A stretch of 54,677 nt of DNA from Bacillota bacterium (GTDB lineage: Bacteria; Bacillota; Clostridia; Christensenellales; Aristaeellaceae). The stretch is taken from positions 1-54,677 of the forward strand of contig JAEWVC010000086.1 of assembly GCA_023459275.1 (NCBI GenBank). The letters run 5' to 3'. This document shows, piece by piece, positions 7,352 through 16,676 of the stretch; the stretch's first letter is position 1, and the number at the start of each line of letters is the position of its first letter. The notes beneath the pieces were generated by a model. It did not search any database and was not told the origin of the DNA. It saw nothing but the letters and a program-made list of their open reading frames with translations. Position numbers and translations under genes: made by a program.

Positions 7352-7379
7352 AAAAATCCGGCCCCCGGGCCGGATTTTT
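7352..7379 (+). terminator. Rho-independent terminator
   Basis: The arms AAAAATCCGGCCC (7352-7364) and GGGCCGGATTTTT (7367-7379) pair perfectly. The A and T ends let the hairpin work in both directions. It separates the DUF1874-like gene from the convergent cotH-like gene. Confidence 0.85.
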
Positions 7380-7392
7380 GCATGTCCGCGCA

Positions 7393-9102
7393 TTATTCCT
7401 GCGGCCAGCTTTCCTCAAGGAAGGCCATGCGCTCCGTAAGGAACTTGCGGACATATTCGATGTTTTCGGCATAATTCCTGCCCGTTTTCACATACGCCTG
7501 GCTGCTGTTAAAGATGGGGCGGCGGGTAAAGTTCATATCGGCAGAGGCCCAAATCTCCGAGGCGTATTCGTCCAGGGACCGCAAATCCCCTTCGCCGGAG
7601 GGGGTGATGCCCAGAAGCACGTCCAGCGCCGGCACAAAGGATTCGTAATATGCCTTTTTCACTGCCTCCTTGAAATCCGCATGCTTGTACAGCGCGGGGA
7701 ACCAGTAGTAATGCTCCCCCTGGTCGTTGTTGGTGACAAAATACTGGGGATTCTTCACCTTTTGATTGCGGGTGGTGGCGTAGTTGCCCATGGCGATATC
7801 ATAATCCCATACCGGGCCGCAGAACGCCAGCTTGCTCTGCCCGTCGGCGGGCTTGTAGTAATAGAGGCTGCTGCGGTTCCCGTCAAAGTTTTTGGTGATC
7901 TCCTCCACCAGATACTTTTTCGCAAGAGAATCCATGTCCACAAACTCGCTGTAATGCTTGCCGGAAGCGGGATCAATGCCGTCCTTGGCAAAGATGGCGT
8001 TCTCAAAGCCCTGCATAAACGCGCGGATGTATTCCACCTGGGCCGGGCTGGCATACTTGGGCTCCTTGATGATCACCGGCTGGCCCCGGGTGGTGATAAA
8101 GCCGCTGGCCTCCACCTTGTACCGGTCCGGGTATTCCAATTCCAGCAGATAGCCGCCTGTAATATCCTCCGGATCGTTGGGGATCTGGGCGCCCTTGCCC
8201 TTCCCCGTCTGATACGCCCTGCCGAAGGAGGGGTAGGTTTCCGGCGCGGCATCATTCACCTTTTCGGTGGCCTTTTCCAGGTCGTTAATATCAATGCGGC
8301 TGTCGCCGATTTCCGCCTTTTCGCACAAAAGGTAGGAGCCGCAGTAATCGTTGTTGATGTACAAGTCCACGGCCTGGGACCGGGAGGAATACGCGAGCCC
8401 CGCGGCGCCGGCCAGGTCGAACACGATCTTGTTGCGCAGCAGGGAATTGTCAAAATGGTTGGCCAGCAGGATCCAGGTCTTGGCTTTGCCCATGCCGCAC
8501 AGGTCGGTGGACCTTTCCAGCTTGATCTGGTAAGGCCTTTTGGCCAGGCTGAAGGTCCAGTTCCCGCGGCCCTTGATCTGGCCCAGCCCGCCGCTGTACA
8601 GCCCGGCCCCGCCGGCATCCAGCATCAGCAGGCTGCCCGTTTCTTCATTGTTTTTGCTTTTATGAATGTACGTCAGGCTCCCGGACTCCGTATTCATGAA
8701 CATGGCGGGGATATTGGCGGACTGCATAACCTGCAGGGCATATTTGTTCTTGCCTTCTGAAAGCGTCACCTTTTCGCCGGGCACAAGAAAATCCGCCGTG
8801 TCCCCGCTTACAACGGTACGCCCGCCCACGGACAGTGTGCCGGTGCCCGTGAACCAAATCTGCAATTGATCCATGTCCGCATTGGCCGGCATAAACAGAT
8901 AGTAGGTCCGCCTTTGGTCGCTGTACCACCAATTGACGGCATTGAGGGGTTTCGCCTTTTGCGCGGAGGGAAGCGGCTGATCCGTGGGAAACGTTACCCA
9001 TAGGTCCGTCACCTTGGCCGCCAGCGCGCCCGCAGGCAGCAGAAGCAAAAAAAGCAGTGCCAGCACCGCGGTATTTTTCCGGCATAAAGTCCAGAAACCC
9101 AT
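7393..9102 (-). CDS. Secreted CotH-family protein kinase
   Basis: This 569-residue protein has a signal peptide (about residues 10-28), then a beta-rich N-terminal region, then a CotH domain. CotH proteins are atypical kinases that phosphorylate spore coat proteins in Bacillus, and related extracellular proteins elsewhere. Family motifs are present: GRGNWT (178-183) with the ATP-contacting Lys in KRPYQIKLE, DLYINNDYCGSYLLCE (246-261), and the metal-binding block GPVWDYDIAMGN (429-440). The start at 9102 follows GGGAGGAATTGGG; an upstream in-frame ATG at 9183 would give a non-signal N terminus. It lies 205 bases downstream of a close paralogue on the same strand. No CotB/CotG-type substrate gene is visible nearby. 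Confidence 0.85.
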   Translation of the reverse strand: MGFWTLCRKNTAVLALLFLLLLPAGALAAKVTDLWVTFPTDQPLPSAQKAKPLNAVNWWYSDQRRTYYLFMPANADMDQLQIWFTGTGTLSVGGRTVVSGDTADFLVPGEKVTLSEGKNKYALQVMQSANIPAMFMNTESGSLTYIHKSKNNEETGSLLMLDAGGAGLYSGGLGQIKGRGNWTFSLAKRPYQIKLERSTDLCGMGKAKTWILLANHFDNSLLRNKIVFDLAGAAGLAYSSRSQAVDLYINNDYCGSYLLCEKAEIGDSRIDINDLEKATEKVNDAAPETYPSFGRAYQTGKGKGAQIPNDPEDITGGYLLELEYPDRYKVEASGFITTRGQPVIIKEPKYASPAQVEYIRAFMQGFENAIFAKDGIDPASGKHYSEFVDMDSLAKKYLVEEITKNFDGNRSSLYYYKPADGQSKLAFCGPVWDYDIAMGNYATTRNQKVKNPQYFVTNNDQGEHYYWFPALYKHADFKEAVKKAYYESFVPALDVLLGITPSGEGDLRSLDEYASEIWASADMNFTRRPIFNSSQAYVKTGRNYAENIEYVRKFLTERMAFLEESWPQE

Positions 9103-9307
9103 CCCAATTCCTCCCGTCCGGCGGCGGCGCTTTTCGCCCTGGCCAAGGCCCGCCCCCGGTCTGTCCCAAAGCAGCATTATCATACCATGTTCCGTTGCCG
9201 GGTGGAAGATGGCTTTATCAGGATTCCGCGATGAATTTGTGAATCCCCGCCCTTTTCAAAAGGCCGGTGCGCGAAACGGCACGGTTCCTTGGCTGCCCGG
9301 TATCGCC

Positions 9308-11026
9308 TTATTGTTCTTTCCAGTTCTCCGCAAGGAAGGCCATGCGGCCGCTGATGAAATTTTTCAGGTACTCAATGTTCTCGGTGTAGTCTTTTCCCGT
9401 TTTTACCGGCCGTTTGGAGAGGTTGAACACTTTCCAGCGGGAGAAATTCATGGCGGCGCAGGCATCAAGCTCCGCCGCGTATTCGTCCAGGGAGCGCACG
9501 CTGCCTGTGGGATCCTCCGCAAGGCCCAGCAGCACATTCAGCGCCGGAACGAAGGACGCATGGTAGGTTTTTACGACCTGATCATAAAAATCCTGATGGC
9601 TGTACAGCTGCGGGAACCAATAGAACGCCATGCCGTGGTCCTTGTTGGTGGCGAAGTATTCTGGATATTTCAGCGTTTTGGCGCGGTTGTTCTCATAGTT
9701 CCCAAAACCGAGATCGTAATCCCACACCGGCCCCGCATACAGCTTTGTGCTTTCGGAATCCGCGGGCTTGTACAGGTAGAAGCTGGTGCGGTTGGCGTCC
9801 ACGTTTTTGGAGAACTCTTCCAGGATATATTTTTTTACCAGCGAATCCATGTCGATGATATCGCTGTAATACTTGCCGGTTCCCTTGTCAATGCCATCCT
9901 CCGAAAAAAGGGCGTTTTCAAAGGACTGGATCAGGCTGCTGATATAGGCCACCTGGGCTTCGGAGGCGGCGGTTGGCTCCTTGATCAATACCGGCTGCCC
10001 TTTTCTGGTGGTAAAGCCGCTGGGATTGCCGCTGAAGCGGTGGGGCTTCTCCAATTGCAGAAGGTAGCCGCCGGTGATATCCTCCGGGTCGTTGGGGATC
10101 AGATATCCCTTGCCCGTACCGCCCCGTGATCCGGTATAGCCAAAGGCCTTGTATTCATCCAGAGGCTGTTCGTTCACCGCCTCGGTGGCCTTGTCAAGAT
10201 CAGTGATGTCGATGCGCGTCGCGCCGATTTCCACTTTTTCACACAGCAGGTATGCGCCCCGGTACTCCCCGTTGACATACAAATCCACCATCTGGGATTG
10301 GGAGATGTAAGGCATGCCCGCCGCCTGGGCCAGGGCGAAGGAAATCTTGTCCCGCAAAAGGGAATTGTCGCCGTATTCGGCCAGCAGGATCCAGGTCTTG
10401 GCTTTGCCCATGCCGCAAAGATCCGCGCTGCGGCTCAGCTTGATCTGGTAGGATTTTTTGGGGTTGGCAAAGGAAGCGCTCCCCCGGCCCTTGATTTGCG
10501 CCAGCCTGCCGTCATATTCCAGGGAGCCGTCGGCGTTGCGCATGATCAAGCTTCCCGGCTCCTCATTGGATTTCTTTTTGTGGATGTAGGTCAGGCTCCC
10601 GGAGTCCGTGGTGACGAACATGGCCGGCACCTTGGCCGACTGCATCACGGACAGCGTGTACTTCTTACGCCCGACGGCCACGCTCACATCCGAACCGGGG
10701 GACAGAAACGCCCCCGAATCGCCGCTTTTGACGGTGTGTCCCGCTATGGTAACGGTTTCCTCGCTGCCCGTAAACCAAACCGTAAGGTCCTGCATATTGG
10801 CGGCGGAGGGCAGAAACAGGTAATATTTCCTGGCCAGATCGCTGTACCACCAATGGACGGAGGGCCCGGCCTGCGCATCCCCGCTTCCCTGGGTCACGCC
10901 GGGCAGCACGCCGGTAACCCACAGATCCGGTGCCTTGGCCGCCATTGCCCCCACAGGCAGGCACAGCAGCAACGCAAGCAGCAATAGTTTCATGCCAAAA
11001 AGAAACGGGCCTGGCATCCTACGCAT
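9308..11026 (-). CDS. Secreted CotH-family protein kinase (paralogue)
   Basis: This 572-residue paralogue of the neighbouring CotH protein has the same layout: a signal peptide (about residues 10-30), a beta-rich region with the shared WWYSD and GSLTYIHK blocks, then the CotH domain. GRGSASFANPKKSYQIKL (residues 180-197) replaces the usual RGN-W glycine-rich stretch, with Ser in place of Asn. DLYVNGEYRGAYLLCE and GPVWDYDLGFGN are intact. The start at 11026 is chosen for its AAGGGGG ribosome site and signal peptide; an open frame extends 85 codons upstream but overlaps the promoter. The altered RGS motif may change activity relative to the first copy. Confidence 0.85.
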   Translation of the reverse strand: MRRMPGPFLFGMKLLLLALLLCLPVGAMAAKAPDLWVTGVLPGVTQGSGDAQAGPSVHWWYSDLARKYYLFLPSAANMQDLTVWFTGSEETVTIAGHTVKSGDSGAFLSPGSDVSVAVGRKKYTLSVMQSAKVPAMFVTTDSGSLTYIHKKKSNEEPGSLIMRNADGSLEYDGRLAQIKGRGSASFANPKKSYQIKLSRSADLCGMGKAKTWILLAEYGDNSLLRDKISFALAQAAGMPYISQSQMVDLYVNGEYRGAYLLCEKVEIGATRIDITDLDKATEAVNEQPLDEYKAFGYTGSRGGTGKGYLIPNDPEDITGGYLLQLEKPHRFSGNPSGFTTRKGQPVLIKEPTAASEAQVAYISSLIQSFENALFSEDGIDKGTGKYYSDIIDMDSLVKKYILEEFSKNVDANRTSFYLYKPADSESTKLYAGPVWDYDLGFGNYENNRAKTLKYPEYFATNKDHGMAFYWFPQLYSHQDFYDQVVKTYHASFVPALNVLLGLAEDPTGSVRSLDEYAAELDACAAMNFSRWKVFNLSKRPVKTGKDYTENIEYLKNFISGRMAFLAENWKEQ

Positions 11027-11083
11027 ACGGAAACCCCCTTCTGTCCGCTGGTCAGGAAGCCACCCAGACCCTGACGCACCTTC

Positions 11084-11112
11084 AGTGTACCATCCATTTC
11101 CTTCCTTATCAA
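11084..11112 (-). promoter_or_regulatory. Sigma-70 promoter of the cotH-like pair
   Basis: Read on the minus strand, TTGATA (11112-11107), a 17-base spacer and TACACT (11089-11084) form a good vegetative promoter. It lies about 60 bases upstream of the second cotH-like start and diverges from the leuS promoter. A vegetative rather than sporulation-type promoter argues against strictly late sporulation expression. Confidence 0.6.
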
Positions 11113-11170
11113 GCGGGACGCAAAAAAAATTGCATTTGTATGCTTTTCCCCTGCCGGGCCGCGTTTCCCC

Positions 11171-11198
11171 TTTACAAAACAGAAGGTTGTGATATACT
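11171..11198 (+). promoter_or_regulatory. Sigma-70 promoter of the leuS T-box transcript
   Basis: TTTACA (11171-11176), a 16-base spacer and TATACT (11193-11198) precede the T-box leader. The transcript would begin near 11205. Confidence 0.65.
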
Positions 11199-11203
11199 GA
11201 AAG

Positions 11204-11429
11204 CCGATCTTTCGGCAATGAAGGGGAACGCTTTTCCCAAGCGTCAAGAGAGCCGTCCGGCGGGTGAAAGGGCGGCTGCAAGGGGACAGCCGCTCGCTCC
11301 GGAGCCTCCTTTCAGGCGGGCCGCGCCCGATACAGCGCGCCAAGCGGCCTGGACGCGATCCGTCCGGCAAACAAAGTGGTACCGCGGAACAGCACGTTTC
11401 GTCTTTGTAGGAAGGCGGAACGTTTTTTT
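11204..11429 (+). ncRNA. T-box leader, leucine-responsive
   Basis: This leader regulates leuS by sensing uncharged tRNA-Leu. The conserved T-box sequence AAAGTGGTACCGCGGAAC (about 11373-11390) is followed by a terminator hairpin. That hairpin is built from CGTTTCGTCTTT pairing with GGAAGGCGGAACG, and runs into seven T residues (11423-11429). The 5' part holds the stem I region with GC-rich arms; a CTC leucine codon in CCGCTCGCTCC is a reasonable specifier. Uncharged tRNA would stabilise the antiterminator and let transcription reach leuS. The specifier assignment is tentative because the stem was folded by eye. Confidence 0.85.
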
Positions 11430-11455
11430 ACGCGGATAAAGGAGGAGCAGTCTTT

Positions 11456-13876
11456 ATGGCATACCAGGCGCCCTATGATCCGGCCGGCATCGAAAAAAAG
11501 TGGCAGGAAAAGTGGGAGGAGCAAAAGGCATTCTGCGCGGAGGCAGACCACACAAAGCCCAAGTATTACTGCCTTATCGAGTTCCCCTACCCTTCGGGGG
11601 CCGGGCTGCACGTGGGGCATCCCCGTTCCAATACGGCGCTGGATATCATCGCCCGCAAGCGCCGCATGGAAGGGTACAACGTGCTCTACCCCATCGGGTG
11701 GGACGCCTTCGGCCTGCCCACGGAGAACTATGCCATCAAGAACAAGGTGCATCCCCGGGCCGTGACCAACGAGAACATCAACCGCTTCCGCGCGCAGCTG
11801 AAGCGCCTGGGCTTTTCCTTTGACTACAGCCGGGAGGTGAACACCACCGACCCCGCTTATTACAAGTGGACCCAGTGGATCTTTTTGCAGCTGTTTGAGC
11901 ATGGCCTGGCTTACAAGGCCGAGATGCCCATCAACTGGTGCTTGAGCTGCAAGTGCGGCCTGGCCAACGAGGAAGTGGTGGACGGCGTCTGCGAGCGCTG
12001 CGGCGGCGAGGTGGTGCGCAGGGTCAAAAAGCAGTGGATGCTGGCCATCACGCAGTACGCCCAGAAGCTGCTGGACGGGCTTAACAACGTGGACTTTATC
12101 GAAAAGGTCAAATTGCAGCAGCGCAACTGGATCGGCAGGTCCGAGGGTGCGGAGGTGGACTTTCAAATCGCCGGGCAGGCGGAAAAGATCCGCGTCTATA
12201 CCACCAGGCCGGACACGCTGTTCGGGGCCACCTACATGGTGCTGTCCCCGGAGCATCCCCTGCTGGAGACGCTGAAGGGCCGCATCGCCAACTATGACGC
12301 GCTGATGGAATATAAGGACCAGGCCGCCAGAAAATCGGATTTTGAGCGCACTGAAGTGGCCAAGGACAAGACGGGCGTTCAAATTGAGGGCATTAAAGCC
12401 ATCAATCCCGTGAACGGGAAAGAAATCCCCATCTGGATCGCCGACTATGTGCTCATCACCTACGGCACCGGCGCCATCATGGCCGTGCCCGGCCACGATC
12501 AGCGCGACTGGGATTTTGCCAAAAAGTTCAATTTGCCCATCGTCGAGGTGGTCTCCGGCGGCAGTGTGCAGGAGGCGGCCTATGACGATATCCAGGACGG
12601 CGTGATGGTCAACAGCGGCTTTTTGAACGGCCTGCGGGTGGCGGAAGCCAAGAAAACCATCATTGATTTTCTGGAAAAGCAGGGCCTTGGCCAGCGCAAG
12701 GTCAACTTCAAGCTGCGGGACTGGGTATTCAGCCGGCAGCGCTACTGGGGTGAGCCCATCCCCATCGTGCACTGCGAAAAATGCGGAACAGTGCCGGTCC
12801 CTGAAAAAGACCTGCCGGTGCTCCTGCCGGACGTTAAAAACTACGAGCCCACAGACAGCGGCGAAAGCCCCCTGGCGGCCATGACCGGCTGGGTGAATAC
12901 CACCTGCCCCAAATGCGGCGGCCCCGCCCAAAGGGAAACGGACACCATGCCCCAGTGGGCCGGGTCAAGCTGGTACTTTTTGCGGTATATCGACCCCCAC
13001 AACGGCAAGGAACTGGCCAATTATGAGGAAATGAAATACTGGCTTCCCATCGACTGGTACAACGGCGGCATGGAGCACACCACGCTGCACCTGCTCTACA
13101 GCAGGTTCTGGCACCTGTTCCTGTACGACATCGGCGTGGTGCCCTCCCCCGAACCGTATCAGAAGCGCACCAGCCACGGCATGATCCTGGGCTCCGACGG
13201 CGGCAAGATGTCTAAATCCCGGGGCAATGTCATCAACCCCGATGACATCGTGGATGAACTGGGAGCCGATGCCTTTAGGCTCTACGAAATGTTCATGGGC
13301 GCCTTCGACCAGGCCATCCCCTGGTCCACCAACGGGGCCCGGGGCTGCAAGCGCTTTCTGGACCGGGTGTGGCGGCTGCAGGAGATGATGACGGAGGGGG
13401 AAGGGTATTCCTCCGATTTGAAAGCCTCCGTCCACCAAACCATCAAGAAGGTGGGCGAGGACTACGAAAAGATGAAGTACAACACCGCCATCGCCGCCAT
13501 GATGAGCCTGGTGAACGACATCTACCTCAAAAACCAGGTCACCAGGGGCGAACTGAAAACGCTGCTGCTGCTGCTGTCCCCGGTGGCCCCCCACATCTGC
13601 GAGGAGATCTGGGAAGCGCAGCATTTCGGCGCGCCCGTCCACCATCAGCCCTGGCCCAGCTATGACGAAAAAGCCATGATTGTAAGCGAGGTGGAGATCG
13701 CCATCCAGATCAACGGCAAGGTGCGCGGCCGGATCATGATCCCCGCCGATCTTCAAAAGGAGCAGGCGGAAAAAACGCTGCCGGACCATCCCGACGTCAA
13801 GGCGCTGGTGGACGGCAAAACCATCCGCAAGCTCATCTTCGTGCCGGGCCGGCTGCTGAACATTGTGGCAAACTGA
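11456..13876 (+). CDS. leuS: Leucine--tRNA ligase
   Basis: This is an 806-residue class I aminoacyl-tRNA synthetase, the normal length for bacterial LeuRS. The HIGH-type motif is in PYPSGAGLHVGH (residues 44-55). The CP1 editing domain contains the TTRPDTLFGATYMV signature (around residue 250), and the KMSKS loop is at about 583-587. A zinc-binding-like CxxC pair (WCLSCKCGLANEEVVDGVC) lies near residue 160. A GGAGGAG site precedes the start by about ten bases. Expression is set by the T-box leader immediately upstream, and a strong terminator closes the gene. Confidence 0.97.
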   Translation: MAYQAPYDPAGIEKKWQEKWEEQKAFCAEADHTKPKYYCLIEFPYPSGAGLHVGHPRSNTALDIIARKRRMEGYNVLYPIGWDAFGLPTENYAIKNKVHPRAVTNENINRFRAQLKRLGFSFDYSREVNTTDPAYYKWTQWIFLQLFEHGLAYKAEMPINWCLSCKCGLANEEVVDGVCERCGGEVVRRVKKQWMLAITQYAQKLLDGLNNVDFIEKVKLQQRNWIGRSEGAEVDFQIAGQAEKIRVYTTRPDTLFGATYMVLSPEHPLLETLKGRIANYDALMEYKDQAARKSDFERTEVAKDKTGVQIEGIKAINPVNGKEIPIWIADYVLITYGTGAIMAVPGHDQRDWDFAKKFNLPIVEVVSGGSVQEAAYDDIQDGVMVNSGFLNGLRVAEAKKTIIDFLEKQGLGQRKVNFKLRDWVFSRQRYWGEPIPIVHCEKCGTVPVPEKDLPVLLPDVKNYEPTDSGESPLAAMTGWVNTTCPKCGGPAQRETDTMPQWAGSSWYFLRYIDPHNGKELANYEEMKYWLPIDWYNGGMEHTTLHLLYSRFWHLFLYDIGVVPSPEPYQKRTSHGMILGSDGGKMSKSRGNVINPDDIVDELGADAFRLYEMFMGAFDQAIPWSTNGARGCKRFLDRVWRLQEMMTEGEGYSSDLKASVHQTIKKVGEDYEKMKYNTAIAAMMSLVNDIYLKNQVTRGELKTLLLLLSPVAPHICEEIWEAQHFGAPVHHQPWPSYDEKAMIVSEVEIAIQINGKVRGRIMIPADLQKEQAEKTLPDHPDVKALVDGKTIRKLIFVPGRLLNIVAN

Positions 13877-13903
13877 TCCTTGCGACTATTGAAAATTTTG
13901 CAA

Positions 13904-13940
13904 GAAGCCGGCGGCCCGATTTGGGCCGCCGGCTTCTTTT
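13904..13940 (+). terminator. Terminator of leuS
   Basis: GAAGCCGGCGGCCC (13904-13917) and GGGCCGCCGGCTTC (13923-13936) form a 14-bp perfect stem with a five-base loop, followed by TTTT. It lies between convergent leuS and the MFS gene. Confidence 0.85.
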
Positions 13941-13949
13941 GGGCAAAGA

Positions 13950-15227
13950 TCAATTTTCGGACGGCGCGTCCTCGCTTTGGCGGATATTCCATACCTTGTG
14001 CGTGAAGAAAAGCGCCGCCAGGCACAACAGCAGCGTTAAGGCAAAGGGCAGTGAGCGGTCCAGTTGGGAAAGCGCCCCGGCCAGCGTGCCCATGGGGGAG
14101 GTAATCAGCAGGCACATGGCCAGGAACAGCCCGTTCATCCGTGCCCGGTCCTCCCTGTCCATGCTCAGCATCTGCAGCGAGGAGGTAATGGGCACGATCA
14201 CCGACAGGGAGAGCGCCTCCGTCAATACGCCAAGGCCCACCAGCAGGAAGGTGCCCGCGGACAGGAAGATCAGCATGCCGTGCACCGCGGCCAGGCAGAG
14301 GAAGGCTGTCATCAGGGGTTTTTGAAATTTCCGCACATTAAGCTTCAGGGCAAACAAAAAATACCCGGCCAGCCAGGCCAGAGAACGCAGCGTCGCGAAA
14401 ATGGACACATATTCCTTCCCAATCCCCAGCTTGCTTGTGATCAGCAGGGGCCAGAAGTTGTCGATCACATACCGGATGGCGATCAGGCTGGCCAGCAAGG
14501 CCAAAGTATACATCACCCGGGGGGTTTTGAGCATCCTCGCCAGCACATGGCGGCTGTCCAGCAGGTACCCCTTCAGGCCAATGTGCCGGCATGCCTCCTG
14601 CCGCCGAAGGCCCACGTTTGTTTCATGGGTGATGAAGTACAAAAGCACAAATTTTACCGTCATCATCACAAACGTGAGGCCGTACAGAAAGCGCATGGTG
14701 GGGACCACCGAATACTTCTTTACAAAAAAGTAAGGGATGGGGGCCACAAAGGCCGCGATCAGCCCCATGATGTTGGCCAGCGCGTACAGGTGCGTGAGCT
14801 TGCTTTCCGGCGCCTCCTCCACAAACAGCAGCGTCCAGGAGGTTTCTGTCACGCGGTACAGGCCGTTGAACAGCGCCGCAGCAATGAACCAGTACACGTT
14901 TTGCGCCAGCATCCACAAAAGCGCAGGCACGCTCCAGCCCAATACATCAAACAGGAGCGTGGCCCGCCTGCGCCCCATTTTGTCGGTGATCACGCCGCCC
15001 AGCATCGCCCAGATCATCTGGGAAATGATAAACACGGTGGTGGTCACGCCGATCATCAGCGGTTCCATGCCAAGAGCCGCCATATAAACGGATACAAAGG
15101 GCGCGTACAGATTGTAAGGAATGCCCCACAAAGGCTCGGTCAAAAGACAGGCACGCGCATTGCCACGGACATGGAGCAGCGTGTCGATCAAGGGATGGGA
15201 AGCAACCTTTTTCATCAAACTGTCCAT
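13950..15227 (-). CDS. MFS transporter
   Basis: This is a 425-residue membrane protein with about twelve hydrophobic helices and the loop motif GGVITDKMGRRRAT after the second helix, characteristic of the major facilitator superfamily. The start at 15227 follows GAGGGG; the frame is open 15 codons further upstream but without a ribosome site. The substrate is unknown. The N terminus carries a short soluble helix (MDSLMKKVASHPLIDTLLHV) before the first membrane segment. It stands alone, converging on leuS. Confidence 0.8.
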   Translation of the reverse strand: MDSLMKKVASHPLIDTLLHVRGNARACLLTEPLWGIPYNLYAPFVSVYMAALGMEPLMIGVTTTVFIISQMIWAMLGGVITDKMGRRRATLLFDVLGWSVPALLWMLAQNVYWFIAAALFNGLYRVTETSWTLLFVEEAPESKLTHLYALANIMGLIAAFVAPIPYFFVKKYSVVPTMRFLYGLTFVMMTVKFVLLYFITHETNVGLRRQEACRHIGLKGYLLDSRHVLARMLKTPRVMYTLALLASLIAIRYVIDNFWPLLITSKLGIGKEYVSIFATLRSLAWLAGYFLFALKLNVRKFQKPLMTAFLCLAAVHGMLIFLSAGTFLLVGLGVLTEALSLSVIVPITSSLQMLSMDREDRARMNGLFLAMCLLITSPMGTLAGALSQLDRSLPFALTLLLCLAALFFTHKVWNIRQSEDAPSEN

Positions 15228-15498
15228 AGGTCCCCTCTTGGCGTGTGCACCGCGCCGAGGAAATGATAGCATCCGGCGCGTACGGTGTCAAGGCGGAAAG
15301 GCCGCGCCTTCCAGCAGGGTACTTCCGTGCGCGCTGGGCACAAGGGATCCCGCAGACGTGCCAAAAAAGGGATAAGGGGAAAAATGTTTCATGAACCGTG
15401 CTTTGGGGTATTCTTTTTGCAGAGCAGAAAAGCTCCGCGGAGAACCGCAGGAAAGCCGGTATCAAGCAGGCCGGCATGGATTTGAAGGAGGAACCAGT

Positions 15499-16062
15499 AT
15501 GGTGAAAATCGCATTGATCGTAGGCAGCACACGTCCCGGAACCAAAGCTCCGGCGGTGACGCAGTGGATGTACGGACTGGCAAAAAAACATGGCGGCGCA
15601 GAGTTTGAGGTGGTGGACATCGCCGATTTTCATCTCCCGCTTCTGGATGAGCCCATTCCCCCCGCGGCGGGACAGTACTCCCAGCCCCATACGAAGGCAT
15701 GGGCTGCAAAAATCGCGGAATACGACGGATTCATCTTCGTCACCCCGGAATATGACCACGGCGTTCCCGGCGCGCTGAAAAACGCGATTGATTTTCTTTA
15801 TGGAGAATGGAACAACAAGGCCGCGGGCTTTGTCAGCTACGGGTCAATGGGCGGTGTGCGGGCGGTGGAACAGTTCCGCGCCATCATGGCTCATCTTGCC
15901 ATTGCGGATGTTCAGCAGCAGGTGGCCTTTTCCCTCTTTACCGATTTTGAGGATTTCAGCAAGTTCAAGCCGGACCCCCGCCACGAGGAGGAAGCCACTG
16001 TGCTTTTTGACCAGGTAATCGCATGGGCGCAAGCCCTCAAGCCCCTGCGTGCAAACCAATAA
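15499..16062 (+). CDS. NADPH-dependent FMN reductase
   Basis: This is a 187-residue flavodoxin-fold protein of the NADPH-dependent FMN reductase/azoreductase family. It has the FMN phosphate loop GSTRPGTKAPAV (about residues 8-19) and the conserved TPEYDHGVPGALKNAIDF block near residue 77. Members reduce FMN, quinones, azo dyes or chromate. A strong GAAGGAGG site fixes the start at 15499. The ferritin gene follows after 34 bases, so reduced flavin from this enzyme could serve iron mobilisation from ferritin; that link is inferred from position. Confidence 0.88.
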   Translation: MVKIALIVGSTRPGTKAPAVTQWMYGLAKKHGGAEFEVVDIADFHLPLLDEPIPPAAGQYSQPHTKAWAAKIAEYDGFIFVTPEYDHGVPGALKNAIDFLYGEWNNKAAGFVSYGSMGGVRAVEQFRAIMAHLAIADVQQQVAFSLFTDFEDFSKFKPDPRHEEEATVLFDQVIAWAQALKPLRANQ

Positions 16063-16096
16063 TAGGAAAAGAAAAAAAGTATGAGGAGATCGCTGT

Positions 16097-16612
16097 ATGC
16101 TGACGCCGGAAACAAAGAAGCTTCTGAATGAACAGATCAACAAGGAATTCTACTCCGCGTACCTGTACTTGGCCATGGCCAATTTCTACGGTGAAAAGAA
16201 TCTGAACGGTTTTGAAAACTGGTTCACGGTCCAGGCCAGGGAAGAGCAGGATCATGCCATGCTTTTCCGCCAGTACCTGCTGAATGAAGGGGAGCAGGTC
16301 ACCCTCGCCGCCATCGATGCGCCCAAAGGAAAGTTTGAAACCTTCCGGGACCCGCTGACAGCCTCCCTGGAACACGAGCAATTCGTGACCAAAAGCATTT
16401 ATGCCATCTATGCGGCGGCGCAAAAGCAGGGGGATTACCGCACCGTAAACTTCCTCAACTGGTTCGTGACCGAGCAGGGGGAAGAAGAAAAAAATGCCGA
16501 CGAGCTGATCAAGCGGTACGATCTTTTCGGCGCTGATCCCAAGGGCCTGTACATGCTCAACGCGGACTTGGCCGCCCGCACCTATAATCCGCCTTCCCTT
16601 ACGCTTTCCTGA
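16097..16612 (+). CDS. ftnA: Bacterial ferritin (FtnA type)
   Basis: This is a 171-residue non-haem ferritin. The four-helix bundle ligands of the ferroxidase site are present: Glu in NKEFYSAYLYLAM (about residue 17), E-E-Q-D-H in AREEQDHAM (about 49-53), Glu near 94 (EHEQF) and the FVTEQGEEE block near 126. It stores iron as a 24-mer mineral cage and limits Fenton chemistry. The ribosome site is GAGGAG. It is the second gene after the FMN reductase and ends at a strong terminator. No Fur or PerR box was identified upstream of the pair. Confidence 0.93.
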   Translation: MLTPETKKLLNEQINKEFYSAYLYLAMANFYGEKNLNGFENWFTVQAREEQDHAMLFRQYLLNEGEQVTLAAIDAPKGKFETFRDPLTASLEHEQFVTKSIYAIYAAAQKQGDYRTVNFLNWFVTEQGEEEKNADELIKRYDLFGADPKGLYMLNADLAARTYNPPSLTLS

Positions 16613-16626
16613 CTTGCCGGAATACG

Positions 16627-16665
16627 AAAAACAGCCCTGCGGAGAAATCCGCAGGGCTGTTTTTT
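16627..16665 (+). terminator. Terminator after ftnA
   Basis: AAAACAGCCCTGCGGA (16627-16642) pairs with TCCGCAGGGCTGTTTT (16648-16663), with a T run following. It is bidirectional and also serves the convergent XRE gene. Confidence 0.88.
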
Positions 16666-16676
16666 GTTTGCGCGTC

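Noticed and set aside
7378..8760. A 460-codon open frame on the plus strand
   Set aside because: It is antisense to the first CotH gene, whose motifs are clear; its composition is what GC-rich antisense frames give. Similar long frames opposite leuS, pheST, phosphohexomutase and M42 genes were rejected for the same reason.
9308..11026. A sporulation coat operon
   Set aside because: CotH-type kinases alone do not show this: there are no CotB, CotG or other coat genes, and the promoter looks vegetative.
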